Positions 9,004 through 17,184 of a DNA stretch of 64,000 nucleotides are shown one piece after another (the first letter of the stretch is position 1; the number at the start of each line of letters is the position of its first letter). The stretch lies in contig NZ_JALAHQ010000002.1 in assembly GCF_036983985.1 (NCBI RefSeq), positions 558,001 to 622,000 on the forward strand, written 5' to 3'. The notes beneath the pieces were generated by a model that was given only the letters and a program-made list of their open reading frames with translations, searched no databases and was not told where the DNA came from. Both the position numbers and the translations under genes were made by a program. Origin of the DNA: Alishewanella metallidurans (GTDB lineage Bacteria; Pseudomonadota; Gammaproteobacteria; Enterobacterales; Alteromonadaceae).

Positions 9004-9390
9004 TTACTCGTCAATAGAGTTTTTATAGCCGTCTGCATCTAACAACGCAGCAAGCTCAGCACTATCTGATGCTTTAATTTTAAAGAACCAGCCATCTTCG
9101 TATGGGCTGCTGTTTACTAATTCTGGTGCATCAGCTAAAGCTTCGTTAATTTCAACAATTTCACCCGATAAAGGAGCATAAATGTCTGATGCCGCTTTTA
9201 CTGACTCAGCAACGGCACAATCGTTACCTTGAGTTACGCTATCGCCTACGCTTGGTAATTCAACAAATACCATGTCGCCTAACAAACCTTGCGCATGTTC
9301 ACTGATACCAACAGCATAAACGCCGTTACCTTCGTCGCGCACCCACTCGTGGCTGCTGGCATACTTTAAATTATTAGGAATTGAGCTCAT
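9004..9390 (-). CDS. gcvH: Glycine cleavage system H protein
   Basis: A 128-residue lipoyl carrier protein (E. coli GcvH is 129). The lipoylated lysine is Lys65 in ESVKAASDIYAPLSG, the conserved lipoyl-domain hairpin. It shuttles the aminomethyl intermediate between GcvP, GcvT and the shared lipoamide dehydrogenase; the latter is not in this window. It is the middle gene of the gcvTHP operon, about 40 bp after gcvT. Confidence 0.98.
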   Translation of the reverse strand: MSSIPNNLKYASSHEWVRDEGNGVYAVGISEHAQGLLGDMVFVELPSVGDSVTQGNDCAVAESVKAASDIYAPLSGEIVEINEALADAPELVNSSPYEDGWFFKIKASDSAELAALLDADGYKNSIDE

Positions 9391-9430
9391 TATTTAACCC
9401 TCAGATAGTCATTTATTTAATATAGTTCGT

Positions 9431-10510
9431 TTAGATTACGCTTTTGCCCATACGGACAAAAGCTGGCTTAATGACCTTAACTGGGATCATTTTACCGCGA
9501 ATATCAACTTCTGCCACATCAGCCGTATTAGCTGGAACACGGGCAATGGCAATGCTAAAGCCTAGCGTTGGCGAGAAAGTACCTGAGGTAATTTCGCCTT
9601 CGCCGCCTGCAACCACAACGCGTTGGCCGTGGCGCAATACGCCTTTTTGTTCCATTACTAAGCCAACTAGCTTAAAGGTGCCATCGGCTTTGTGTTGTTC
9701 AATGGCTTTACGGCCAATAAAATCACGATCTTCCGGTGCCCAAGCAATAGTCCAGCCCATATTGGCTGCCAGTGGCGATACCGTTTCATCCATATCTTGG
9801 CCGTATAAATTCATACCGGCTTCTAAGCGCAGCGTATCACGCGCACCTAAACCTGCAGGTGCAACACCTGCGTCAATTAATTTTTGCCAAAAATCTGCGG
9901 CTTGCTCATTTGGTAATACGATTTCATAGCCATCTTCACCAGTGTAACCGGTAGTAGCAATAAATAAATCACCTGCTTGCTGGCCAAAAAACGGCTTCAT
10001 ACCATCGATGGCCTTGCGCTGCTCTGCCGTTAGTAAGGTTGCAACTTTCGCTTTAGCATTAGGGCCTTGTACTGCAATGTTAGCAAACTCGGTACGCTCA
10101 GTTACCTTAACATCAAAGGCTTTAGCATGGGCATTGATATGCGCTAAGTCTTTATCACGGGTAGCTGAGTTTGCCACTACACGGAAGAAGTCTTCTTGCA
10201 GAAAATACACGATTAAGTCATCAATGATGCCGCCAGTTTCGTTTAGCATAGGGCTATAAAGCGCTTTACCTGGCACAGTTAATTTAGCCACATCGTTGGC
10301 TAATAAATAACGCAAGAACTCGCGCGTTCTAGCACCGTGTAAATCAATGATATTCATGTGAGAGACGTCAAACATACCCGCGTCACGGCGTACCGCGTGG
10401 TGTTCTTCGATTTGTGAACCGTAATTGATTGGCATGTCCCAACCAAAGAAGTCGACCATTTTGGCACCGGCTTCTAGGTGTTTGCCATGTAACGCAGTTT
10501 GCTTAGCCAT
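9431..10510 (-). CDS. gcvT: Aminomethyltransferase (glycine cleavage T protein)
   Basis: Transfers the one-carbon unit from the GcvH-bound intermediate to tetrahydrofolate, releasing ammonia. The 359-residue form starting at MAKQTALH (10510) is preferred over a longer reading frame to 10567: it has a good ribosome site (AGGAAA) and matches known GcvT N-termini. The fold is complete, with the folate-binding N-terminal domain (FDVSHM near residue 50, conserved in the family) and the GCV_T C-terminal barrel domain. First gene of gcvTHP; the probable promoter lies about 105 bp upstream. Confidence 0.97.
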   Translation of the reverse strand: MAKQTALHGKHLEAGAKMVDFFGWDMPINYGSQIEEHHAVRRDAGMFDVSHMNIIDLHGARTREFLRYLLANDVAKLTVPGKALYSPMLNETGGIIDDLIVYFLQEDFFRVVANSATRDKDLAHINAHAKAFDVKVTERTEFANIAVQGPNAKAKVATLLTAEQRKAIDGMKPFFGQQAGDLFIATTGYTGEDGYEIVLPNEQAADFWQKLIDAGVAPAGLGARDTLRLEAGMNLYGQDMDETVSPLAANMGWTIAWAPEDRDFIGRKAIEQHKADGTFKLVGLVMEQKGVLRHGQRVVVAGGEGEITSGTFSPTLGFSIAIARVPANTADVAEVDIRGKMIPVKVIKPAFVRMGKSVI

Positions 10511-10614
10511 TGTTATTTCCTGCTTATTGTAAGGCCGGTACGGCGCCAAAACGTAGCGCCGCAGCACAGTCTAACTTTATGTTATGCTGCCCTGGCGGAT
10601 AAAAAGGCGTCTGG

Positions 10615-10641
10615 ATTATAGCGCAAGGTTGCGCCGGTCAA
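10615..10641 (-). promoter_or_regulatory. Promoter of gcvTHP with an internal palindrome
   Basis: On the minus strand a TTGACC -35 (10636-10641) and a perfect TATAAT -10 (10615-10620) are separated by 15 bp. The spacer is nearly all one inverted repeat, GCGCAA-CC-TTGCGC. A palindrome between the -35 and -10 is a typical repressor position, and the short spacer suggests a promoter needing an activator or altered by DNA bending. No glycine riboswitch was recognised in the roughly 100-base leader. Confidence 0.55.
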
Positions 10642-10657
10642 CAGCCCCTAATTAATT

Positions 10658-10697
10658 AGTTTTTGTAATGCGACAACTACTATTACAAAAAAAACTA
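10658..10697 (-). terminator. AT-rich hairpin after ubiI
   Basis: Arms TTTTTGTAAT and ATTACAAAAA around a 12-base loop, starting 3 bases after the ubiI stop codon on the minus strand. The stem is mostly A-T, so it is a weak terminator candidate. It would separate the ygfB-ubiH-ubiI transcript from the gcv promoter just downstream. Confidence 0.45.
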
Positions 10698-10699
10698 AC

Positions 10700-11923
10700 T
10701 CAGGCATGGTGGCTGGTTTTGCTTTGCTCGCAGGCCAATTTAGGTAAGTCGCCACTATTACCAAGGGCTGCAGCAATGATCTTAGCTTTAAGCCACGGCC
10801 ATTGATTTACGCCACTCATACCAACAGCTCGAACCAGCTTAAGTAACGGCTGTGAATTGCTGAAACCGCGTTTGAAAACTTCCATACTAGCAATTAAAGT
10901 TTGGGCTTCCGCTTTACGCCAACGCTCATAGCGCCGTAATAACCGGTTGTCGGTAAAGTCTTTGTTTTGTTCAACAGCCTCATTTATTAGTTCTGCTAAT
11001 GCAGTTACATCCATTAAACCCAGGTTCATACCCTGACCAGCAAGCGGATGTACGCTGTGTGCCGCATCGGCTACCAATACTACTCGACCACGCAACCAGG
11101 TGCTGGCGTAGCGCATTTTCAAGTCAAATGCCGTTGGTTGGTTTTCTAAACTTAGCACGCCCAGTACTGCATTACTTGCCGCCGTGAGTGCTTGATTAAA
11201 GCCCTGTGCGTCCAGCGCTAATAGCTCTGCCGCGCGTTGTGGATTACAGCTCCAAACAATAGAGCACTGCTTAGTATTAGGCAGAGGTAATAGCGCCAGC
11301 GGGCCAGTAGGTAAAAATACCTGCCGAGCAATGGCCTGATGTGGCAGCTCGGTATTAATAGTGGCAACTATGGCTTGCTGATCATAATCCCAGTGCGTAA
11401 CGGGCAGTTGCATAGCTTTACGCACCATAGAGTTAACACCATCAGCACCGACTAATAAACGGCTAAGTAATAACTGCTGCTGATTAATATTTACTAATAC
11501 ATCGCGCTCGCTTTGCACCACACTATTAATAGTGCAGTTAAATTCGCAGCGCACATTAGTAAATTGTTTAAGCTGCTGATATAACGCTAAGCGAATATTT
11601 TCGTTATCGCAAATCCAGCCTAAACTTTCGACGCGCTCGGTTAGCGCATCAAATTCAATGCGGGCGAAGCTGTCGGCATCCCACACCTGCATTTTGTCGT
11701 AGGCCTGTGCTGTTGCGGCAATAGCTGGCCAAGCGCCAACATGGGCAAGCACTCGCTGCGAGGCCAAATTAAGCGCACTAACGCGATGTTGCTCACCTTT
11801 GCGCCCTGCTGGTTCGCTGCCCTGCTCTAACACTGCTAGTGATAAACCTAACGGCGCTAATAGCAGCGCTAGCGTTAAACCCGCACTACCAGCACCAACA
11901 ATAGTAATATCGACGTTTTGCAT
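10700..11923 (-). CDS. ubiI: Ubiquinone biosynthesis FAD-dependent C5-hydroxylase
   Basis: A 407-residue flavoprotein monooxygenase of the UbiH/UbiI/UbiF family. It matches UbiI (VisC), which hydroxylates C5 of the benzene ring in aerobic ubiquinone synthesis. The FAD dinucleotide fold is at the N-terminus (TIVGAGSAGLTLALLL), and the second FAD motif is VADAAHSVHPLAGQGMNLG at about residue 290. It directly follows ubiH (1 bp gap), as in E. coli. Assignment as UbiI and not UbiF rests on family resemblance (ALN, MQVWDADSF) and on gene order. Confidence 0.93.
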   Translation of the reverse strand: MQNVDITIVGAGSAGLTLALLLAPLGLSLAVLEQGSEPAGRKGEQHRVSALNLASQRVLAHVGAWPAIAATAQAYDKMQVWDADSFARIEFDALTERVESLGWICDNENIRLALYQQLKQFTNVRCEFNCTINSVVQSERDVLVNINQQQLLLSRLLVGADGVNSMVRKAMQLPVTHWDYDQQAIVATINTELPHQAIARQVFLPTGPLALLPLPNTKQCSIVWSCNPQRAAELLALDAQGFNQALTAASNAVLGVLSLENQPTAFDLKMRYASTWLRGRVVLVADAAHSVHPLAGQGMNLGLMDVTALAELINEAVEQNKDFTDNRLLRRYERWRKAEAQTLIASMEVFKRGFSNSQPLLKLVRAVGMSGVNQWPWLKAKIIAAALGNSGDLPKLACEQSKTSHHA

Positions 11924-11924
11924 T

Positions 11925-13169
11925 TTAGCTCCGCAGCCCCATAGCTTGTTCAGCTAATGGGCGTTTTAATTCATCGCATAAGGTCATGGCAAGTAGACCT
12001 GCATTTCTGGCGAGCGCCACGGTGCGCGAACGATTTGAAAACAGCCGCACTAAGGCATCAGTGGCGGTAGTTACCCGTTCAATATCGTGCTGACGCGCTT
12101 GCTGATAAGCCCGCAACATGGTGTAACCACCAATATCATCTGGTTTAGCGGTAACTTGCTGAACTAACTCGGCGATGTCTCTAAGTGCAAGATTAAAGCC
12201 TTGTCCGGCAATGGGGTGTAAATTGTGCAAACTGTTACCTAACAACGCAACGCGATGACGCACTATATCGCCACTTACGCGCAAGCTAAGCGGGTAACTA
12301 GCGCGCGCGCCACTCGCTTTAAAAATACCGGCACGATAACCAAAGGCTTGCTGCACGCTGTGTAAAAAAGCGTCATCGTCAAGTTGCATTAAGCTGCTGG
12401 CCATTTCGGCAGTAGTGGTAAACACCAATGAAAATCGTTGTTTAGACAAGGGTAACAAGGCAATGGGGCCGTGCTCGGTAAAACGTTCAAACGCACTATG
12501 TTGATGACTCTGATTAAGTGCTAAGTTAGTAATAACCGCATGTTGCTGATAGTGGCGTTCAGTTACACTAAAGCCGGCCAATGTTCGGCTTGGTGATGCC
12601 CCACCTTCAGCAATAAGCAATAAGCTAGTCTGTAAGATCACGCCACTATTTAAGGTTAACTGTTGATGTTGCTCAGTAGGCGTTATCTGGCTTATGGTAT
12701 TGGGCGCAAAGCGTTTAAGTTGCTTACAGTTCGCCAGTTTTTGGCTGAGTAACGCACCTAAATAGTCTACTTCAAGCACATAACCTAATGCATGCTGCTG
12801 ATATTCGGCAGCGGTTAGCTGGGTTTTGCCAAAATGGCCGCGATCAGACACGTAAATCTGTTTAATGGCACAGGCATTAGTAGTCAGCTCAGGCCATAAC
12901 CCCCACTGCTGCAACATATTTACACTACCTGCGGCAAGAGCAATACTGCGGCTATCGAAACTGGCAGGGCTTATGTGCTCGGCTTGCTGCTCAATAATCG
13001 CCAGCTTTAACCTCGGCTGCGCGTGCAGTAACGCCCAAGCTAAGGTACTGCCGGCCATACCACCGCCGCTAATAACAATATCAAAATGCTCAGACTCAAA
13101 CTGTTTACCACCCCATTCGGAGGGTTCAAACTGCTCATGAGCAAAGGGTTCTGGGCTAGGTTTACTCAT
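11925..13169 (-). CDS. ubiH: 2-octaprenyl-6-methoxyphenyl hydroxylase
   Basis: A 414-residue FAD monooxygenase paralogous to ubiI, with the N-terminal Rossmann motif (IVISGGGMAGSTLAWALL) preceded by a roughly 25-residue polar extension. The second FAD motif is LLGNSLHNLHPIAGQGFNL at about residue 310. It hydroxylates C1 in ubiquinone synthesis and likely works in the soluble Ubi complex. Its ATG abuts the ygfB stop codon (TAAATG), so translation is probably coupled. In E. coli and many relatives pepP lies between ygfB and ubiH; here it is absent. Confidence 0.94.
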   Translation of the reverse strand: MSKPSPEPFAHEQFEPSEWGGKQFESEHFDIVISGGGMAGSTLAWALLHAQPRLKLAIIEQQAEHISPASFDSRSIALAAGSVNMLQQWGLWPELTTNACAIKQIYVSDRGHFGKTQLTAAEYQQHALGYVLEVDYLGALLSQKLANCKQLKRFAPNTISQITPTEQHQQLTLNSGVILQTSLLLIAEGGASPSRTLAGFSVTERHYQQHAVITNLALNQSHQHSAFERFTEHGPIALLPLSKQRFSLVFTTTAEMASSLMQLDDDAFLHSVQQAFGYRAGIFKASGARASYPLSLRVSGDIVRHRVALLGNSLHNLHPIAGQGFNLALRDIAELVQQVTAKPDDIGGYTMLRAYQQARQHDIERVTTATDALVRLFSNRSRTVALARNAGLLAMTLCDELKRPLAEQAMGLRS

Positions 13170-13763
13170 TTAATGCAGTGTCTTATTGCTAGCGGTTTGG
13201 TGGCCAAACTTTTGCCCAACCTCGGTATAACAGGCCAAAACCATAATCCGAATATGCTCTAACACCAGAAAATAGGCCTCATCATTTTCTTCAACGCTAC
13301 CATCATCGGTAGTATGAATATCAATACGGGTTACTTCGCTTAACTGATCAAGCGCTTCGCGAACATCGTCAGACACCAGTGACAAGTCCGTTTGCTGTAC
13401 GGCAAAACCAACCAGAAATGCCTGCGTCCATTCAACCATGGCGTCTAAGCGCTCAGGCAAGCTATCGTCATCACTGGGTAATAACAGGCTGAAGCTAAAG
13501 TCATTTTGTGCTAATTCTTTGGCGGTACTTTCAATTAAGCTAATCACATGCTGTTTTATATCTTGGCTTAGCGCTTGGCCGTCATGCAAAAAGTCGCTTA
13601 ACACTGGCAGTATTTGCTGTGGGCTAGCCTCAACGCCAGCGCTAAGTAAGCCGGCAATAATACCGTGTACTTCAGCGGCCGACGCCATCACATAAGATTG
13701 ATCTAGCTTGTACATCCACTCATCGTATGTCAGTAAAAATGGGCTATTCATATCAGTATTCAT
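13170..13763 (-). CDS. ygfB: YgfB / UPF0149 family protein
   Basis: An acidic all-helical protein of the YecA/YgfB (UPF0149) family, about 197 residues from the ATG at 13763. The reading frame stays open to a TTG at 13811, but homologues start near the MNSPFLLTYDEW segment, so 13763 or 13751 is more likely. The family core is visible: HGIIAGLLSAG, followed by the helix around LLPSDDDSLPERLDAMVEWTQAF and LVGF. YgfB has been linked to regulation in Pseudomonas; here only its conserved place before ubiH is certain. Confidence 0.9.
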   Translation of the reverse strand: MNTDMNSPFLLTYDEWMYKLDQSYVMASAAEVHGIIAGLLSAGVEASPQQILPVLSDFLHDGQALSQDIKQHVISLIESTAKELAQNDFSFSLLLPSDDDSLPERLDAMVEWTQAFLVGFAVQQTDLSLVSDDVREALDQLSEVTRIDIHTTDDGSVEENDEAYFLVLEHIRIMVLACYTEVGQKFGHQTASNKTLH

Positions 13764-13912
13764 GCTTGTATTAACTGCTGTTATGCTACCACCACAGAGA
13801 AAAAGCGCCAACCTTCACGCTAGAGTTTTCATTACCAGCATAAAACCTAAACAAAAGTTGCTGTAAAACCATGCAACTAGCAATAATAATAGCAAAACTG
13901 CGATGAATGGCC

Positions 13913-13941
13913 TTATACAGCTAGAAATGCAGTGTTATACT
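13913..13941 (+). promoter_or_regulatory. Promoter of 6S RNA
   Basis: TATACT -10 at 13936-13941 with a weak -35 (TTATAC, 13913-13918) at 17-bp spacing. The implied start, near 13948-13950, coincides with the 5' end of the recognisable 6S sequence. Confidence 0.5.
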
Positions 13942-13948
13942 CAAGCCA

Positions 13949-14133
13949 GTTCTCTGAATTGTTAGTGATCAGGTGAATGTCCCTGAGCCGATAATTTTTT
14001 TCACCCAGGGATTTTTTTGTGTTACCAGTGTGCAAGCCCAGCTAGTACTGGGAAGCCTGAGGTAGCCATCTGACTCCCGCCTTGAACCTAGGGTTCAAGG
14101 GCTGACATCAGACACGGCAATTTGGAGAACCCT
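13949..14133 (+). ncRNA. ssrS: 6S RNA
   Basis: About 185 bases matching gammaproteobacterial 6S RNA. The 5' end TTCTCTGAATTG pairs with the 3' end TTTGGAGAA. Conserved blocks TCCCTGAGCCGATAATTT and CCTTGAACCTAGGGTTCAAGG (stem near 14081-14101) are plain. 6S RNA mimics an open promoter and sequesters the sigma70 RNA polymerase holoenzyme in stationary phase. The location just upstream of fau is the classic ssrS-fau arrangement. The usual zapA before ssrS is missing. Confidence 0.95.
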
Positions 14134-14194
14134 TTTATTTTTTGCCCATTCAGGCATACTCGATAGTATTCGTTATTAAGCCCTTATTACTATC

Positions 14195-14788
14195 GTGTCT
14201 ACTCGCATAACCTTACGCCAACAGCTTAGACAACTGATCCGTCAACGACGAAAGCAACTTTCAGTGTTAGAGCAAGCAAGCGCCGCCGCAGATTTAGCAG
14301 CACAACTTACACAGAGTACACTTATTCAGCAAAGTCAGCATATTGCGCTGTATTTAGCTAATGATGGCGAACTAGACCCCTTTGTGTTAATTCAAGCCTT
14401 ATGGCAGCTTAATAAGCAGGTTTACTTACCGGTGTTGCACCCCGTTGTTGCTGGCTACTTGTTATTTGTAAAATACGACCGCGACACACTGCTTTATCCT
14501 AACCGTTTTGGCATTCCAGAGCCGCTAGTACAGTGCCATCACATTATGCCGGTACAACTGCTCGATATTATATTTACGCCGTTGGTGGCGTTTGACGCGG
14601 CCGGTAATCGATTAGGTATGGGTGGTGGGTTTTATGACCGTACACTTTCGCAACTGCCGGCTAACACGCAGTGTAAAGTAATAGGTTTAGCGCATAACTG
14701 TCAGCAAGTAGATAGCGTGCCTACCGAAGCCTGGGATATTCCGTTAACGCAAATTATAACGCCGTCCAAACATTGGAAATTTAGCTAA
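14195..14788 (+). CDS. fau: 5-formyltetrahydrofolate cyclo-ligase
   Basis: A 197-residue protein (YgfA/Fau/MTHFS family) that converts 5-formyltetrahydrofolate to 5,10-methenyltetrahydrofolate with ATP. The family signature GMGGGFYDRTL is at about residue 147, and the N-terminal basic helix RQQLRQLIRQRRKQL is typical. It starts with GTG at 14195. It follows 6S RNA by about 60 bp, the conserved ssrS-fau unit. A role in folate one-carbon balance fits its closeness to the glycine cleavage genes. Confidence 0.95.
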   Translation: MSTRITLRQQLRQLIRQRRKQLSVLEQASAAADLAAQLTQSTLIQQSQHIALYLANDGELDPFVLIQALWQLNKQVYLPVLHPVVAGYLLFVKYDRDTLLYPNRFGIPEPLVQCHHIMPVQLLDIIFTPLVAFDAAGNRLGMGGGFYDRTLSQLPANTQCKVIGLAHNCQQVDSVPTEAWDIPLTQIITPSKHWKFS

Positions 14789-14813
14789 CCACTATTGTCT
14801 TGTGTATCATTTC

Positions 14814-14908
14814 GGCCACAACACCCGCTCTGGCTCGTCACAGCAACTCGCCCTTCTGCCGTTGGCAGGGCTCAGACACTCTGTGACGCCCAGATCGTGT
14901 TTCTGGCC
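14814..14908. other. Long nested inverted-repeat element upstream of rpiA
   Basis: Roughly 95 bp that fold back on themselves in three nested stems. The outer one pairs GGCCACAACACCCGCTCTGG with CCAGATCGTGTTTCTGGCC (imperfect). The middle one pairs CGTCACAG (14836-14843) with CTGTGACG (14881-14888). The inner one is around CTGCC-GTT-GGCAG (14856-14868). It is not coding. It could be a dispersed repeat (BIME/MITE-like), a fau terminator or a small RNA. Confidence 0.5.
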
Positions 14909-14981
14909 TTCATTAAATGCCTGCGATATCCATTGAATTAAAACCGCAGAAAATTGTTTTCATGTTTATTCTACTTTTACC

Positions 14982-15010
14982 CTTTTGTCGGCAAGCCCTT
15001 TCGATATAAT
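14982..15010 (+). promoter_or_regulatory. Probable rpiA promoter
   Basis: A perfect TATAAT at 15005-15010 with a poor -35 (CTTTTG-like, near 14982-14987). It lies 55 bp before the rpiA ATG and downstream of the folded element. The -10 match is the only strong evidence. Confidence 0.4.
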
Positions 15011-15065
15011 ATCCATCTGTATGGCTAAATACTAAGCACTACCCGCACACTTTAAAGAGACTGCA

Positions 15066-15722
15066 ATGACACAAGATGAGATGAAAAAAAACGCCGCTTG
15101 GGCCGCATTAGAGTTTATTCCGCGCAACACTATCGTTGGTGTTGGCACCGGCTCTACGGTTAATCACTTTATTGATGCCTTAGCCAGTATTAAACAGGAT
15201 ATTAAAGGTGCGGTATCAAGCTCAGTGCAGTCTACCGAAAAACTTATCGCGCTAGGCATTGAAGTACTTGATTTAAACGATATTGCCAGCTTTAGCGTAT
15301 ACGTTGATGGTGCCGATGAAATTAACCGGCAAAAACAGATGATCAAAGGTGGTGGTGCCGCCCTTACCCGAGAGAAAATTGTCGCCGCCGTTGCTGATAG
15401 CTTTATATGTATTGTCGATTCAAGCAAGCAAGTTGAGGTACTCGGTAAATTCCCGCTACCGGTAGAAGTTATTCCTATGGCTAGCGCCTATGTTAGTCGT
15501 GAGCTAATAAAGCTCGGCGGCCGTCCAGTGCTGCGCGCGGGTGTCACTACCGATAACGGTAACGTTATTCTTGATGTACACGATTTAACAATTAGCCAAC
15601 CACTACAACTTGAACAGCACATTAATAGTATTGTTGGCGTCGTAACCAATGGCATCTTTGCCCAGCGCGCCGCAGATATCGTGTTAGTTGGCAGTGCTAA
15701 CGGCACACAAGTTATACGGTAG
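15066..15722 (+). CDS. rpiA: Ribose-5-phosphate isomerase A
   Basis: The 218-residue RpiA (219 in E. coli), which interconverts ribose 5-phosphate and ribulose 5-phosphate in the pentose phosphate pathway. Conserved motifs are GVGTGSTVNHFIDAL (residues 21-35), VDGADEIN (about 81-88) with the catalytic region, and KGGGAALTREKIVA. Start ATG has AGAGA upstream. It precedes serA by about 40 bp on the same strand, the common rpiA-serA neighbourhood of Gammaproteobacteria. Confidence 0.98.
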   Translation: MTQDEMKKNAAWAALEFIPRNTIVGVGTGSTVNHFIDALASIKQDIKGAVSSSVQSTEKLIALGIEVLDLNDIASFSVYVDGADEINRQKQMIKGGGAALTREKIVAAVADSFICIVDSSKQVEVLGKFPLPVEVIPMASAYVSRELIKLGGRPVLRAGVTTDNGNVILDVHDLTISQPLQLEQHINSIVGVVTNGIFAQRAADIVLVGSANGTQVIR

Positions 15723-15761
15723 CGTTACGTATTTAATTTTAACGTATTAAAGAGACCTAAC

Positions 15762-16988
15762 ATGAGCAAGTTTTCGCTAACCAAAGATAAAATTAAAATA
15801 CTGTTGTTGGAAGGTTTACACCAAAGCGCGGTGCAAAGCTTTAAAAGCCAAGGCTATAGCAATATTGAGTATTTGAAAACCTCGTTACCAGAAGCTGAAT
15901 TAATAGAGCGAATTAAAGATGCACATTTTATTGGTATTCGCTCTGGCACCCAATTAAATGAGCGCGTACTTGATGCAGCCCAAAAACTCGTTGCCATTGG
16001 TTGTTTTTGCATAGGCACTAATCAGGTTGATCTAACCGCCGCATTAAAGCGCGCTATTCCGGTATTTAATGCCCCGTTTTCAAATACACGCTCGGTCGCC
16101 GAGCTTGTGCTTGGCCAAATTATTATGTTACTGCGCGGCATTCCGCAGCGTAATGCTGCTGCGCATCGCGGCCAATGGCAGAAAACAGCCACCAACTCGT
16201 TTGAAGCTCGCGGTAAAACCTTGGGTATTATTGGTTATGGCCACATTGGTACGCAGCTCAGTATCATGGCGGAAAATATCGGCATGCGGGTGCAGTTTTA
16301 CGATATTGAAGACAAGTTAGTTTTAGGTAATGCTACCCAAGTTGATTTTGGCACCCTACTTAAAACCTCTGATGTCATTAGCCTGCATGTGCCAGAAACG
16401 GCTCAAACCAAAAATATGATTGGCGAGGCTGAGCTAGAACTGATGAAAGCCGGCTGCGTACTCATTAACGCCTCACGTGGCACTGTTGTGGATATTAACG
16501 CACTAACCGATGCCCTGCGTAAGGCTAAGCTAGCCGGTGCAGCAATTGACGTATTTCCAATAGAGCCTAAGGGTAACGATGATGAATTTATCTCGCCACT
16601 GCGTGAGTTTGATAACGTTATCCTAACCCCGCACATTGGTGGCTCTACCCAAGAAGCGCAAGAAAACATTGGCTTTGAAGTCGCCGGTAAATTAGTGAAG
16701 TACAGCGATAACGGTTCTACCTTGTCAGCGGTTAACTTTCCTGAAGTATCTTTACCTGAGCATAAAGGCCGCTCTCGCCTGCTGCATATTCATATTAACC
16801 AGCCCGGCGTGCTAACTAAAATTAACGAAGCCTTTGCCAAACACAATATCAATATTGCTGGCCAGTATTTACAAACCAATGCAGAAATCGGCTATGTAGT
16901 AATAGATATTGATTCAGACGACGTAGAGCAAGCAGTTAACGAATTAAAAGCCATACCCGGCACGCTACGCGCCCGAGTATTACATTAA
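15762..16988 (+). CDS. serA: D-3-phosphoglycerate dehydrogenase
   Basis: A 408-residue protein, close to E. coli SerA (410), catalysing the first step of serine synthesis from 3-phosphoglycerate. The substrate domain is N-terminal, the NAD-binding Rossmann motif is LGIIGYGHIGTQLS (about residue 155), and the catalytic His lies in LTPHIGGSTQEAQ. A C-terminal ACT domain (about residues 338-408) should provide serine feedback inhibition. It supplies serine and, through glycine, the glycine cleavage system. A clear terminator follows. Confidence 0.98.
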   Translation: MSKFSLTKDKIKILLLEGLHQSAVQSFKSQGYSNIEYLKTSLPEAELIERIKDAHFIGIRSGTQLNERVLDAAQKLVAIGCFCIGTNQVDLTAALKRAIPVFNAPFSNTRSVAELVLGQIIMLLRGIPQRNAAAHRGQWQKTATNSFEARGKTLGIIGYGHIGTQLSIMAENIGMRVQFYDIEDKLVLGNATQVDFGTLLKTSDVISLHVPETAQTKNMIGEAELELMKAGCVLINASRGTVVDINALTDALRKAKLAGAAIDVFPIEPKGNDDEFISPLREFDNVILTPHIGGSTQEAQENIGFEVAGKLVKYSDNGSTLSAVNFPEVSLPEHKGRSRLLHIHINQPGVLTKINEAFAKHNINIAGQYLQTNAEIGYVVIDIDSDDVEQAVNELKAIPGTLRARVLH

Positions 16989-17003
16989 ATAGCGCATTAA
17001 AAT

Positions 17004-17031
17004 AAAAAACCTGCTTTATGCAGGTTTTTTT
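17004..17031 (+). terminator. Intrinsic terminator after serA
   Basis: Stem AACCTGC-TTTAT-GCAGGTT followed by a seven-T run, 15 bp after the serA stop codon. Strong rho-independent terminator; A-rich on the other side, so it may work both ways. Confidence 0.9.
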
Positions 17032-17059
17032 GATCTTACAATTAACGCGATATGGTAAA

Positions 17060-17159
17060 TGAACTGATATGTTCTAAGCCGACCGTTGAAGCCCTGGACG
17101 GGCGGAAACGAGCCCCCATGGATGGGTTTACGGCGTGTCAACGTGAGCATGTCAGTTCA
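17060..17159. repeat. Structured non-coding element after serA (probable dispersed repeat)
   Basis: About 100 bp bounded by TGAACTGATATG and CATGTCAGTTCA, which pair over 12 bases with one G-T wobble. Inside, CGTTGA (17084-17089) pairs with TCAACG (17138-17143), and the centre holds GGGC...GCCC. It lies between convergent serA and the DUF2750 gene, and no ORF uses it. Such bounded, folded units are often repeated many times in a genome; only one copy was noticed here. Confidence 0.5.
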
Positions 17160-17184
17160 ACCAACTCAGTTAACTTAAATTAAA

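Noticed and set aside
9444..9929. Plus-strand frames of 160 residues within gcvT
   Set aside because: Antisense to a firmly identified gene with no domain or ribosome site.
10511..10567. Longer N-terminus of gcvT from 10567
   Set aside because: The additional residues (MLRRYVLAPYRPYNKQE) have no counterpart in known GcvT proteins, and ATG 10510 has a strong ribosome site.
10511..10614. Glycine riboswitch in the gcvT leader
   Set aside because: The leader is only about 100 bases and I found no tandem aptamer core or conserved purine-rich joining segments.
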